The position numbers were made by a program, and so were the translations under genes. From Pelagibacteraceae bacterium AG-337-G06 (GTDB lineage: Bacteria; Pseudomonadota; Alphaproteobacteria; Pelagibacterales; AG-422-B15): DNA of 64,000 bases. Positions 47,289-57,352 of the stretch are shown in pieces. Where the stretch lies: positions 32,615 through 96,614 of the forward strand of contig QBZX01000001.1 in assembly GCA_003282175.1 (NCBI GenBank), read 5' to 3'. The notes under the pieces are model-generated. The model ran no database searches. It saw nothing but the letters and a program-made list of their open reading frames with translations, and was not told where the DNA came from. Every line of letters starts with the position of its first letter. The stretch's first letter is position 1.

Positions 47289-48571
47289 TTAACTTCTAAA
47301 ACTTTTCCAGCAAGATATAGAGAACCGCAGATTAATATGCGCGTATTCTCATTTGCCTCGTTAACATTTTTTACTGCTTCGGAAATTGAACTTGAAATTG
47401 TAACTTTGGCACATTGATCTTCTAGTTTATTTTTGAGTTCATCTGCTGGAATTGCATTTTCTTCACTCGGAATCGTTATCGTTGTAATTGAGAAGCAATC
47501 GCTAAATTGTCTTATATAGGCTATAGGATCTTTTGTATTAATCATTCCAATAATAATGCATAACTTTTTTTCTGGCAAATTCTTAAGTGTCTTGTTCAAA
47601 TTAAATGCAGCATCTACATTATGTGATCCATCTAAGTAAAGCTCATTTGATGACTTCAATTTTGAACATAACTTGCCATCCTTTATTTTTTGCATTCGGC
47701 CGGGGAAATAAATAGATTTATATTTTTGCTCTTTTAAAAATTTTTTTACTTCTATATTTGGCAACTGAGAAACCACAGCAATTGCAAGTCCAATATTTTT
47801 CTTTTGAAATTCATTTTGATCATCAAAATTAGAAAATTCTATTGTACTTGTACTGTCCTCATAAATGAGGGAGCCATTTTGTTCCGTTATGTTCCAGTGT
47901 ATTCCATGAGCAAAAACAGGAGCTTCATTATGCTCTGCTTGATTTATCAACATCTCTTTTGCTTCCGGAAAGGGTTGATATCCAATTATTGCTGGAGTCT
48001 TAGGCTTAATAATACCAGATTTTTCAAATGCAATTTTCTCAATACTACTTCCCAGGAAATCCTGGTGATCGAAAGATATTGAGGAAATTATTGAGATTAA
48101 TGGGTCTATTACATTACTGCTATCAAGTCTTCCGCCAAGCCCTACCTCTAACAGAGTATAGTCAGTATGCGAAGTTGATGCCGCCTCAAAAAATGCTCCA
48201 GAAGTGCTTTCAAAAAAAGTTATTTCTGAACCTTCATTTATGTTTTTAATTTTGTTTAAAAGATTAAATAATTCGTCATTTGTTATTTGTTTATCATTTA
48301 ATTCAAAACGTTCATTAAATCTGATCAGATGAGGAGATATGTAGGCATTGGTGGACTTATTATTGTACCTGAGTATTTCTTGAATAAATCTTAGTGTAGA
48401 ATATTTACCATTAGTACCTGCTATATGCAATATATTGTTAATTTTCTTTTGTGGATTTCCTAACTTATTTAAAAGTATTTTAATTCGACCCAAAGAAAGA
48501 TCGATTTTCTTAGGGTGTAGATTTAATAATTCTTCTAAAAGATTATCGATTTGAACATTAGAGATACTCAA
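47285..48571 (-). CDS. folC: Bifunctional folylpolyglutamate/dihydrofolate synthase
   Basis: HIAGTNGKYSTLRF, LEVGLGGRLDSSN, DGSHN motifs; downstream of accD. Confidence 0.9.
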   Translation of the reverse strand: MSISNVQIDNLLEELLNLHPKKIDLSLGRIKILLNKLGNPQKKINNILHIAGTNGKYSTLRFIQEILRYNNKSTNAYISPHLIRFNERFELNDKQITNDELFNLLNKIKNINEGSEITFFESTSGAFFEAASTSHTDYTLLEVGLGGRLDSSNVIDPLISIISSISFDHQDFLGSSIEKIAFEKSGIIKPKTPAIIGYQPFPEAKEMLINQAEHNEAPVFAHGIHWNITEQNGSLIYEDSTSTIEFSNFDDQNEFQKKNIGLAIAVVSQLPNIEVKKFLKEQKYKSIYFPGRMQKIKDGKLCSKLKSSNELYLDGSHNVDAAFNLNKTLKNLPEKKLCIIIGMINTKDPIAYIRQFSDCFSITTITIPSEENAIPADELKNKLEDQCAKVTISSSISEAVKNVNEANENTRILICGSLYLAGKVLEVN

Positions 48572-49426
48572 TTAAGCAACTCGTTTTAATAACAGTGAAA
48601 TAATTTGAGATAATTTATCTCTTAAATCTTTTCTATGTACTACTTGATCTATAAATCCATGATCAAGCAAATATTCAGATCGCTGGAAACCATCAGGAAG
48701 AGTTTCACCTACAGTATTTGATATAACTCTGGGTCCAGCAAAACAAATTAGTGCATTCGGTTCAGCCAATGTAACAGATCCAAGCGATCCAAATGAAGCA
48801 GTTACCCCGCCACTTGTTGGATTAGTATTTACTACGATGTAAGGTAATTTAGCATCCTTAACCATTTGACAGGCAATAGTTGTCTTTGGAAGAGATTGAA
48901 GTGAGTGTTGATTTTCATCCATTCTTGCTCCACCTGAGCAGGTAAAAATAATTAATGGTGTATGATTTGTTACTGAATGCTCTGCAGCTTTTATCATGGC
49001 CTCTGCAGCAGAAGCCCCAACTGAGCCCCCCATGAAGTGAAAATTCTGAGCGGCAATTGTTACATTAATATTATCCATTTTGCCAAACCCGATCAAAAAA
49101 CAATCGTCCATACCTGTTTTTGAGCGAGCCTCATTGAACCTTTCTTTGTAAGTTTTGAGAGCTTTGAAATTTAAAGGGTCGCTAAAACCTGAGGGATATT
49201 TTATTTCCTCAAAAACTCCACCATCAAAGAGACCTTTAAACCTAGCACGGGGGTGTATTTGCAAATGCTCGTCGCAATTGGGACATACAAATAATGTTGA
49301 TTCAAGATCACTTGAATAAAGCATAGTTTGGCACTGAGGACATTTAATCCAGGAATTCTCAGCGATATCAAAACTTTTTTTCTTACGTGGAAAAACTTTT
49401 GATATTGTTCTGGTAAGCCAATTCAT
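48572..49426 (-). CDS. accD: Acetyl-CoA carboxylase carboxyltransferase subunit beta
   Basis: Zn ribbon CPQC..CPNC, GGSVGA, SGGARM, FAGPRVI. Confidence 0.93.
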   Translation of the reverse strand: MNWLTRTISKVFPRKKKSFDIAENSWIKCPQCQTMLYSSDLESTLFVCPNCDEHLQIHPRARFKGLFDGGVFEEIKYPSGFSDPLNFKALKTYKERFNEARSKTGMDDCFLIGFGKMDNINVTIAAQNFHFMGGSVGASAAEAMIKAAEHSVTNHTPLIIFTCSGGARMDENQHSLQSLPKTTIACQMVKDAKLPYIVVNTNPTSGGVTASFGSLGSVTLAEPNALICFAGPRVISNTVGETLPDGFQRSEYLLDHGFIDQVVHRKDLRDKLSQIISLLLKRVA

Positions 49427-50217
49427 GATTTTAATTTATTTGCAAGTTTTTTAACCATTGCACCAATATTAGTAGCTGGATTCTTTCCTTCCTTCACTGA
49501 CTTAGCTATTTCCCTGCAAAGAGCAGATCCTACAACACAAGCATCGGTGTCTCTAAAGTCTGCAATTGTTTCATCAGTAATGCCGAATCCAATAATACAT
49601 TTTTTTTCAGGTGCTATTCTCTTAATCAAATTAAATCTGTCCTTGATTTCAGTTGGACTTACTTTTAATTTTTGCCCAGTGGTAGATAACATAGAAATAT
49701 AGTAAACGACATCATGAGCATCGTTCAAAATCAATTTTAGTCTCTCCTCATTCGTTGTAGGACAAAGTAGTTGAATGAAATCTATATTATTTTTTTTACA
49801 TTTAGCAGCAAAATTAAGATTAAGAGGCCATGGCCAATCCACACAAATAATTCCCGCCACCTTACTTTCTACGCACTTACTTAAAAAATCTTCTTCACCG
49901 TATGACATTATTTTATTTTGATAAGTCATTATGATTACATTCGTATCAAACTCATCTCTTAATGTTTTAATTATATCAAATACATCGTCTGTTCTTATGC
50001 CATTAGAAAGAGCTCTGTATGTGCCATCTTGAATTGCACCTCCATCACCAATGTTTGCACCATGGCCCAAGCCACATTCAATAATATCTGCTCCTGATCG
50101 GGCTATTTCCCTGAAAATTTCAAGCGAAGTTTCCTTATTTGGGTCTCCGCCAACTGTATAGGTTAAGAAAGCTGTATTATTTTGATCAAATGCATTTAAT
50201 AATTGTGAGTTAGTCAT
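49423..50217 (-). CDS. trpA: Tryptophan synthase alpha subunit (divergent)
   Basis: TIM-barrel TrpA-like: TVGGDP, GADIIECG, MTYQNKI, PTTNEERL, IGFGIT, VVGSALCREI; canonical position. Confidence 0.8.
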   Translation of the reverse strand: MTNSQLLNAFDQNNTAFLTYTVGGDPNKETSLEIFREIARSGADIIECGLGHGANIGDGGAIQDGTYRALSNGIRTDDVFDIIKTLRDEFDTNVIIMTYQNKIMSYGEEDFLSKCVESKVAGIICVDWPWPLNLNFAAKCKKNNIDFIQLLCPTTNEERLKLILNDAHDVVYYISMLSTTGQKLKVSPTEIKDRFNLIKRIAPEKKCIIGFGITDETIADFRDTDACVVGSALCREIAKSVKEGKNPATNIGAMVKKLANKLKS

Positions 50218-51446
50218 ATCTTATATCCTAAACGTTCAGCTATTATTCTAGAGTCCTTCGCGGAATCTCCACAAGAGTCAACTACAATAATAGTGTTCTT
50301 ACTTAAAGATGGTGCAATTTTTATTGCTTCAGCAAAAGCATGAGAAGGCTCTAGTGAAGGACTTACAAAACCTTCCATTTTACTTACCAATTGAAAAGCA
50401 TTAATTGCTTCCTCATCAGTTGCAGAGGTATATCTTGCTCTACCAGACTCTTTAAGGAAACAGTGTAATGGCGAAACACCTGGATAGTCTAAACCCGCAC
50501 TAATAGATGCTGTTTCTTCAATCTCTCCCTGATTATCTTGGATAACATATTGTGTTGCTCCGTGAAGCACCCCTAAAGGAGAATTATTGGTAAGAGGGGC
50601 TGCATGCATTAAGGACCCTTCAGGTCCGCCAGCTTCCACGCCAATCAATTCAACATTCTCGTAATCTATCCATTCATTCCAAAAGCCTGCAGCTGAGGAC
50701 CCACCACCAACACAGTTAATCAGTTTCATATCTTTAGGAATATCTCCAAATTCATCAATCACTTGTTTTTTCATTTCACGAGAAATTTGAGCAGTAGACC
50801 ATGCGCAGATTTTTACGAATATTGTCGGTCCAACCGTACTACCTACACACATGTGTGCTTGCTCGTTTTCACTAGTCCACCATCTCATGCATTCAGAAAC
50901 AGCATCAACAAGAGTTTGAGAACCTGAGTCAACGGGTATGACATCTGCGCCATAACTTCTCATTGAAAATACATTAATGGATTGTCGCTCGATATCTTTA
51001 GAGCCCATAAATATTTTACATTTCAAATTAAATTTAGCAGCTGCCATACTTAACATCTTTCCTGCATAACCTGCGCCTGTATCTCCACCGATATAAGTTT
51101 TTCCTAATCTCTTACAGATAAGACTATGAACTACTGCATTATATGCCTTATGCGCACCACCAGTTGCTTTTGAAACAAGCTTACAATAAATTTGTGCACC
51201 ACCAAGATGATTAGTTAGATTTTCAAGTTTTATAAAAGGAGTTGGAGCTCCTATAAAGTTTTTAAAGTAAAAATCCCTTTCCGCAATAAAGGTTTCGTCA
51301 TTCCTAAGTTTCTCAAACTCTTCAGTTAATTCCTCAATTGGGTGATATAAACTTTCTGCAATCTGATTTCCACCAAACTTTCCTCCCCAGTAACCATTTT
51401 CATCGTGCTGATCAATAAGTGGAATACCCTTTTGTAATTCGATCAT
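50214..51446 (-). CDS. trpB: Tryptophan synthase beta subunit (divergent)
   Basis: GAHKAYNA PLP-Lys, GSKDIERQSINVFSMR, CVGGGSSA, SISAGLDYPGV, LEPSHA; canonical position. Confidence 0.85.
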   Translation of the reverse strand: MIELQKGIPLIDQHDENGYWGGKFGGNQIAESLYHPIEELTEEFEKLRNDETFIAERDFYFKNFIGAPTPFIKLENLTNHLGGAQIYCKLVSKATGGAHKAYNAVVHSLICKRLGKTYIGGDTGAGYAGKMLSMAAAKFNLKCKIFMGSKDIERQSINVFSMRSYGADVIPVDSGSQTLVDAVSECMRWWTSENEQAHMCVGSTVGPTIFVKICAWSTAQISREMKKQVIDEFGDIPKDMKLINCVGGGSSAAGFWNEWIDYENVELIGVEAGGPEGSLMHAAPLTNNSPLGVLHGATQYVIQDNQGEIEETASISAGLDYPGVSPLHCFLKESGRARYTSATDEEAINAFQLVSKMEGFVSPSLEPSHAFAEAIKIAPSLSKNTIIVVDSCGDSAKDSRIIAERLGYKI

Positions 51447-52081
51447 ATAATATTTTTTGCTTTATCAATAAACTCAGTAATTAATTTTTTATCTTTTATA
51501 CCCTCTGAATCCTCAACACCAGAACTAACATCAAAAAAACTTGTCTTTCCAAGGTTTATAGCTGAGATTATATTGTCTTTATTTAGCCCCCCTGACAGAA
51601 AAAAATTCTTCTTTATCGATAAATACTCAATTATCTTCCAATCAAATCTATGCCCGGTTCCCCCTTGAATGTCAGTTTGAGGGGGTGAATCAAGTAAGAA
51701 ATATTCTACAAATGGCTCAAATTCAACTAATTCATCTAAGTCTTTAGAGGAAGAAATTCCAAAAGCCTTAATGATCTTAAAATCATACTTTAATTTAATT
51801 CTTTCAACCATTTCATGCGTTTCTTGGCCATGCAATTGAACATATTGAAATCCAATTCTCAATAAGTCATCTAATAAGTTATCATTTGGATTAACTGTAA
51901 CGGCTACTGGTATGGTTGTATCTTTTATACTGGATAAAATTTGTTCACAATTTTTAACAGTAATGTTTCTGTGGGATTTTTCGTAAAAAATAAATCCAAT
52001 GAAGTTTGCACCAGCATCAATTGCGTGTTTTGCAATTTCTAGATCTTTTATACCACAAATTTTAATTTTGAGATCACTCAC
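51443..52081 (-). CDS. trpF: Phosphoribosylanthranilate isomerase
   Basis: KICGIKD, VQLHGQE, FDVSSGVED. Confidence 0.92.
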   Translation of the reverse strand: MSDLKIKICGIKDLEIAKHAIDAGANFIGFIFYEKSHRNITVKNCEQILSSIKDTTIPVAVTVNPNDNLLDDLLRIGFQYVQLHGQETHEMVERIKLKYDFKIIKAFGISSSKDLDELVEFEPFVEYFLLDSPPQTDIQGGTGHRFDWKIIEYLSIKKNFFLSGGLNKDNIISAINLGKTSFFDVSSGVEDSEGIKDKKLITEFIDKAKNII

Positions 52082-52770
52082 TTTATTTCTAAATGAATAT
52101 TTTCAGCCGCTTGAGCAGGATCTTTAGCATCTGTTATTGGCCTACCCACAACTAAAACATTTGCGCCAGCGTCAATAGCTTCCTTTGCTGAAAGCGTTCT
52201 TTTTTGATCATTTGATGCATTCCTTTTACCTCTAATTCCTGGAGAAATTATCTGTAGATTATATCCATGAGTATTTTTTACTTCTGAAATTTCCATTGGA
52301 CTGCAAACAATTCCATCCATACCACAATTGACCGCAAGTTGAGTTAGTTGTTTCACATTCTCATTGACTGACTTTTCAATGCCAATCTCTGAAATGAGTT
52401 TATCATTAAAGCTGGTTAGCATGGTTACACCAATCAAATTGGTTTTACTATTAAGTTCGTTTTTCAAGTTTACACATTCATCAAGCATTTCTGAGCCCCC
52501 TGAAAGATGTAAAGTAGTATATTTTGGTTCAAATTGTAAAATATTACTAAGAGCTTGTTTTGCTGTATTGGGAATATCATATAACTTTAGATCAATAAAA
52601 ATTGGTATTTCTATTTTTTTCATTTTTTCCAATCCAAAAAGACCACATGATGTGAAGAATTCTAAGCCTAACTTAATCCCCCCTATATAAGGAGAAATCT
52701 GGTCAACTAATGCTATTGCCTTATCGATATCACTTGTATCGATAGCGCAGAAAATAGGATTATCAGTCAA
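52078..52770 (-). CDS. pyrF: Orotidine 5'-phosphate decarboxylase
   Basis: FIDLKLYDIPNT, SPGIRG, VVGRPIT. Confidence 0.95.
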   Translation of the reverse strand: MTDNPIFCAIDTSDIDKAIALVDQISPYIGGIKLGLEFFTSCGLFGLEKMKKIEIPIFIDLKLYDIPNTAKQALSNILQFEPKYTTLHLSGGSEMLDECVNLKNELNSKTNLIGVTMLTSFNDKLISEIGIEKSVNENVKQLTQLAVNCGMDGIVCSPMEISEVKNTHGYNLQIISPGIRGKRNASNDQKRTLSAKEAIDAGANVLVVGRPITDAKDPAQAAENIHLEIK

Positions 52771-52784
52771 AACAAAATTATAGG

Positions 52785-53105
52785 TTAATGGCCTTCTTCT
52801 TGTGAAACAGTAGTATTATTTTTCGAATTTAATTTTATTCTTAGTTCTTTTCCCGTTTTAAATCTTGGAATAAATTTCTCGTCTACCTGAACTGCTTCTC
52901 CAGTTCTTGGGTTTCTTCCCGTCCTTTCTTTTCTGTGTTGAACTGAAAATGCCCCAAAGCCTCGTAATTCTACCCTTTTACCTTCTGCTAAAGACTGGGT
53001 AATTTCATTAAATATTGTATTAACGATTCTTTCAACATCTCTAACAAATAAATGAGGATTAGCTTCAGTAATATTTTGAATTAGTTTTGATTTAATCAAG
53101 CTCAT
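52785..53105 (-). CDS. ihfB: Integration host factor beta subunit
   Basis: [27 protein letters not shown]; downstream of rpsA. Confidence 0.93.
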   Translation of the reverse strand: MSLIKSKLIQNITEANPHLFVRDVERIVNTIFNEITQSLAEGKRVELRGFGAFSVQHRKERTGRNPRTGEAVQVDEKFIPRFKTGKELRIKLNSKNNTTVSQEEGH

Positions 53106-53159
53106 AAAATAATTATATGATATTGAGACCTAATGTAAATAATTGAATGTAATGAATAT

Positions 53160-54857
53160 TTAGTCTTCTTTTTTATCACGGCCTAAGGCCTTGCCCAAAA
53201 TAGCGCCTAAAGAAGCACCCGAGTCTTTAGAACCATATTTTTCCATTGCTTCACGCTCTGTAGTTTCTTCCATCGTTCTTACAGATAGGGTAATCTTGAA
53301 ATTTGCATGGTCTATGTTAGTTATCATTGCATCAAGCTTGTCATTTTTTGCCCATCTTTCGGGACGAGCATCAGCTTTTCTTAGAGCTAACTCATTTCTT
53401 CTTATTATAGAAACTGGTCCTCTCTCTCCAACACGAACTTTTAACCCAAAATCACCAGTTTCAATTACATTACAGGTGACAATATCACTCTTAATTTTAT
53501 CTTTTAATTCATCAAATGGATTTCCATCAATTTCTCTGATAGAGAGAGATACTTTATCATTTTCATTTGTAATAATCTTAGCTTTAATATTGTCACCTAC
53601 TTTATATTTTTTTATTTCTTCTTTAGGGTCAGCATCCCATGAGAGGTCTTTGCTAAAAATTGCTCCATCTATTTCTCCTTGAAGATTACAAAAGATAATT
53701 CCATCTTTAATGTTAGTAATACTTGCATCTAATATACTACCAATAGGATTAGCCTGATTAAACGTTTGCCAAGGGTTTGGAGATAACTGCTTAATGCCTA
53801 GACTTAACCTTCGTTTTTCATGGTCAATTTCTAATATTTGACAATCAACAGCCTGTGATCTTGCGTAAAGGTTACCTGGTTTAGAATTCTGCTTTTGACT
53901 CCAGGTTAGCATATCTTTATGACACAGGCCCTCAACCCCATTTTCAATCTCGATAAAAATACCATATTCAGTTACATTTGTTACTACTCCTTTAACTTTA
54001 TCATCAACATTAAATTTTTCTTTTACTTTAAGCCATGGATCATCTTCAAGTTGTTTCATTCCTACTGAGACACGGTTTTTATCAGGATCAACCTTAATAA
54101 TTTTAACTTTAACTTTCTGATCTATTTTTAGTACTTCAGACGGGTGTCCTATTCTTTTATACGTTATATCACTACTATGAAGCAAAGAGTCATAACCGCC
54201 TAAGTCAACAAAAGCGCCATAGTCAGTAATTGCCTTGATTTTACCATCAACTACATCTTCAAGTTTTAATTGTAAGAATCTTTCTTCTCTTACTTCTTTG
54301 TGCATTTCTTCCAAAACAGCTCTTCTACTTACAACTATGTTATTTCTTTTGAGGTCCATCTTTAATATTTTAAATTTCTGAGGAACATTCATTAAATTAC
54401 TTACGTCTCTTACTGGCCTTGTATCAATTTGACTGCCGGGTAAAAATGCTGTGACTCCGATTTCGCAAGATAGTCCGCCTTTAACTTTGCCTGTGATAAC
54501 TCCCTCGACCAGTTCTCCTGCCTCAAAAGATTTTTCTATTTCAGCCCAAATTTCTTTTGACTTAGCTTTTGATCGCGAAAGTATACAATCGCCATTATGA
54601 TTTTCTAACTTATCTAAATAAACATCAATTTCGTCGCCAACTGCAAGTTCTTTTTCATCTTTACGAAATGCAAACTCTCTTTTTGAAATCCTACCTTCAA
54701 CTTTTGCCCCTATATCTACAATGATAGCCTCATCTTCGATCTCGGCTACTATTCCTTTTATGATTGTACCTTCTTTTAAGTTATTGTTATTGAAAGACTC
54801 TATTAGTATTGTATCAAACTCTGTTAATTGATCGTTATTTAAATACTCTTGGTTCAT
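53160..54857 (-). CDS. rpsA: 30S ribosomal protein S1
   Basis: Six S1 repeats, 565 aa. Confidence 0.97.
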   Translation of the reverse strand: MNQEYLNNDQLTEFDTILIESFNNNNLKEGTIIKGIVAEIEDEAIIVDIGAKVEGRISKREFAFRKDEKELAVGDEIDVYLDKLENHNGDCILSRSKAKSKEIWAEIEKSFEAGELVEGVITGKVKGGLSCEIGVTAFLPGSQIDTRPVRDVSNLMNVPQKFKILKMDLKRNNIVVSRRAVLEEMHKEVREERFLQLKLEDVVDGKIKAITDYGAFVDLGGYDSLLHSSDITYKRIGHPSEVLKIDQKVKVKIIKVDPDKNRVSVGMKQLEDDPWLKVKEKFNVDDKVKGVVTNVTEYGIFIEIENGVEGLCHKDMLTWSQKQNSKPGNLYARSQAVDCQILEIDHEKRRLSLGIKQLSPNPWQTFNQANPIGSILDASITNIKDGIIFCNLQGEIDGAIFSKDLSWDADPKEEIKKYKVGDNIKAKIITNENDKVSLSIREIDGNPFDELKDKIKSDIVTCNVIETGDFGLKVRVGERGPVSIIRRNELALRKADARPERWAKNDKLDAMITNIDHANFKITLSVRTMEETTEREAMEKYGSKDSGASLGAILGKALGRDKKED

Positions 54858-54862
54858 AGATA

Positions 54863-55501
54863 TCAGGTTTTTAAAATAATTTTTATTAGTGCTTTAAAGA
54901 CCTGTTCTATATCAATATAACTCGTATCTAGCAACACTGAATTTGAAGCGGGTATCAAGGGTGCAATTTTTCTTGTCAAATCCTTTCGATCACGGGCGTT
55001 AATTTCCTTAAAAATCTTTTTATAGCTAGCTTTTTTCCCATTTTTTTTGATTTGCTCATATCTTCTTCTTGCCCTTGTTTCTGCGTCGGCCCATAAAAAA
55101 ATTTTATAATCTGCCTTTGGAAAAATTACAGTTCCTATATCTCTGCCTTCAATAATTGCAAATTTTTTGCCTCTTCCATGCTTTTTTGGGAATTCTCTTT
55201 GGATTTTGATAAGCTCGTCTCTGAGTTGTTTTTTTGCTGAAATTTTTGAGGAAATATTGTCAATTTCACTTGAATAAAGTTCTTTGGATTCCAATTTTTT
55301 TAAATTAACAAAAGATAAACATTTTAATATTTCCCTTACGTTATTAGGATTAATTTTTCTCTTGATAACTTCTAAGGCAACTGCTCTATAAAGTTTGCCA
55401 CTATACAATATAGGTGATTTATATTTTTTTGATAGTTTTTTTGCTAAGGTAGATTTTCCAACAGAAGCAGGTCCATCAATAGCAACTAATTTTACCATCA
55501 A
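54863..55501 (-). CDS. cmk: Cytidylate kinase
   Basis: AIDGPASVGKSTLAK, IEGRDIGTVIFP. Confidence 0.95.
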   Translation of the reverse strand: MMVKLVAIDGPASVGKSTLAKKLSKKYKSPILYSGKLYRAVALEVIKRKINPNNVREILKCLSFVNLKKLESKELYSSEIDNISSKISAKKQLRDELIKIQREFPKKHGRGKKFAIIEGRDIGTVIFPKADYKIFLWADAETRARRRYEQIKKNGKKASYKKIFKEINARDRKDLTRKIAPLIPASNSVLLDTSYIDIEQVFKALIKIILKT

Positions 55502-56790
55502 TATAAACTAGTTAATTTTTTTAGATGATCTCTAAAATTTGGATAGCTTATTGAAATACAGGCTTCATTATCAATAACTAAATTATCTTTATATAGTAGC
55601 CCCAAGATTGCAAAAGACATCGCTATTCTATGGTCACCATAAGTCTTAATTTGTTTTTGATTATTAATTTTAATTTTTTTTGAACCTTTAATTATTATAT
55701 TTTCATTTTTTGATACTACATTAAAGCCTAATTTACTAAGATTTTTTGTTATACTCTTAATTCTATCACTTTCTTTATGTCTTAGCTCTGATAGCCCTTT
55801 CATAATTGTAGTGCCATTTGCTTGTGAAGCTGCGATAGACAATATTGGATACTCGTCTATTAAATATGGAGATAAAGTACTTTGAATTTCAATTCCTTTG
55901 AGTGAACTATATGACGCATATATATCTCCAATATCTTCTCCAGACACAGTTTTGGTTTTCTTAACATTTATTTTGCCCCCCATCTTTTTGAGTACATCAA
56001 TAAATGCAATTCTAGTTTTATTTATAGCTATATTTTTTAAAATGATATTAGATTTTGGAAGAATTAGAGCCCCAACTAAGAAAAAAGCTGCACTTGAAGG
56101 GTCACTTGCAACAATAATGTCTCTTGGCTTAATTTCATATGGTCCGTTAAGCTCTATTAATGATGATCTTTTATTTAATATTTTTTTTTTGAATTTAATT
56201 TTTAGATAACTCATTAATCTTTCAGTATGATCGCGTGTATTTCTTTTTTCAATTATTTTAGTTTTACCCCTTAAATTAACTGCTGACAAAATTATTGCAG
56301 ACTTGACTTGAGCAGATGCTTTTTCCATCACGTGCTCCATTGGAATTAAATTTACATCTCCACTTACTTGCAATGGTAAGAAATCTTTTTTGGTAAGTTT
56401 AATTTCAGCACCCATTTTTTCTAAAAAAATAGTTAATCTGGACATTGAGCGTTTGCTCAGAGATTTATCTCCTATAAAGGTACAGTTTATTGGATTAGAT
56501 GAAACTGCCCCAATCATCAAACGGGATGTTGTCCCACTATTACCACAGTCAAGAACTTGAGAAGGTTGCATGTAACCTCCAGTTCCATTGCCGTATACTA
56601 ACCAGTTACTTCCTTTTTTAATAATTTTAATACCAAGCTCTCTTAAAACGTTAAGAGTCCGCATTACATCATCTGACTCTAGCAAATTAGAGATTTTTAC
56701 TTTTCCTGTTGAAAGTGAAGCGAAAATTAGAGCCCTATGCGAAATTGACTTATCTCCAGATATTTTTATTGAACCTTTTAATTTAAGCAC
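55498..56790 (-). CDS. aroA: 3-phosphoshikimate 1-carboxyvinyltransferase
   Basis: GDKSISHRALIFASLS, LDCGNSGTTSRLM, HKESDRI. Confidence 0.95.
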   Translation of the reverse strand: MLKLKGSIKISGDKSISHRALIFASLSTGKVKISNLLESDDVMRTLNVLRELGIKIIKKGSNWLVYGNGTGGYMQPSQVLDCGNSGTTSRLMIGAVSSNPINCTFIGDKSLSKRSMSRLTIFLEKMGAEIKLTKKDFLPLQVSGDVNLIPMEHVMEKASAQVKSAIILSAVNLRGKTKIIEKRNTRDHTERLMSYLKIKFKKKILNKRSSLIELNGPYEIKPRDIIVASDPSSAAFFLVGALILPKSNIILKNIAINKTRIAFIDVLKKMGGKINVKKTKTVSGEDIGDIYASYSSLKGIEIQSTLSPYLIDEYPILSIAASQANGTTIMKGLSELRHKESDRIKSITKNLSKLGFNVVSKNENIIIKGSKKIKINNQKQIKTYGDHRIAMSFAILGLLYKDNLVIDNEACISISYPNFRDHLKKLTSLY

Positions 56791-56894
56791 TTTTTATATT
56801 GTCAATTTAATAAGTTAGGATATTCTCTATATATTACTGTATTTTTTTAAATTACCAAAATTTTAACCTAAAAAAAATAAATCAGAGAATAGAT

Positions 56895-57272
56895 ATGCCA
56901 AAACCAGAGTTTGGGAAAAAAGTTGTCTGCAACAATTGTGAAGCTAAATTTTATGATCTTAATCGTAAACCTGCTATTTGTCCGCATTGTGGAACAGAAT
57001 ATATTGAATTAACAAATGACACAGTATCAACAACAGCTAAACAAGTTTTTATTGAAAATGTTGATACAGTATCTGATGATAATTTAGTAGGAAGCGATGC
57101 AACTGAGTCAATTGCAGATGTTTCAGATATGGACCCAGAATTAGATATTGATCATCAAATGGATGAAGATACAATTAGTCTTGAAGATTCAGAGTCAGAT
57201 GACCAAGTAATCACAGATGATGATATTAATATCGATACTGTCCCGTCTACAGAAGATATTAATCAAGATTGA
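56895..57272 (+). CDS. TIGR02300-type (FYDLN acid) protein
   Basis: CNNCEAKFYDLNRKPAICPHCG plus acidic tail. Confidence 0.9.
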   Translation: MPKPEFGKKVVCNNCEAKFYDLNRKPAICPHCGTEYIELTNDTVSTTAKQVFIENVDTVSDDNLVGSDATESIADVSDMDPELDIDHQMDEDTISLEDSESDDQVITDDDINIDTVPSTEDINQD

Positions 57273-57276
57273 ATTA

Positions 57277-57352
57277 GGGGCTGTAGCTCAGTTGGGAGAG
57301 CATCAGCATGGCATGTTGAGGGTCACCGGTTCGATCCCGATCAGCTCCACCA
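57277..57352 (+). tRNA. tRNA-Ala (anticodon GGC)
   Basis: 76 nt with encoded CCA; G3-U70 in acceptor GGGGCTG/CAGCTCC, loop ATGGCAT, TTCGATC T-loop; one C-A mismatch in the T-stem. Confidence 0.93.

Noticed and set aside
53191-53682. 163-aa + strand ORF
   Set aside because: Antisense to rpsA, no recognisable family or SD.
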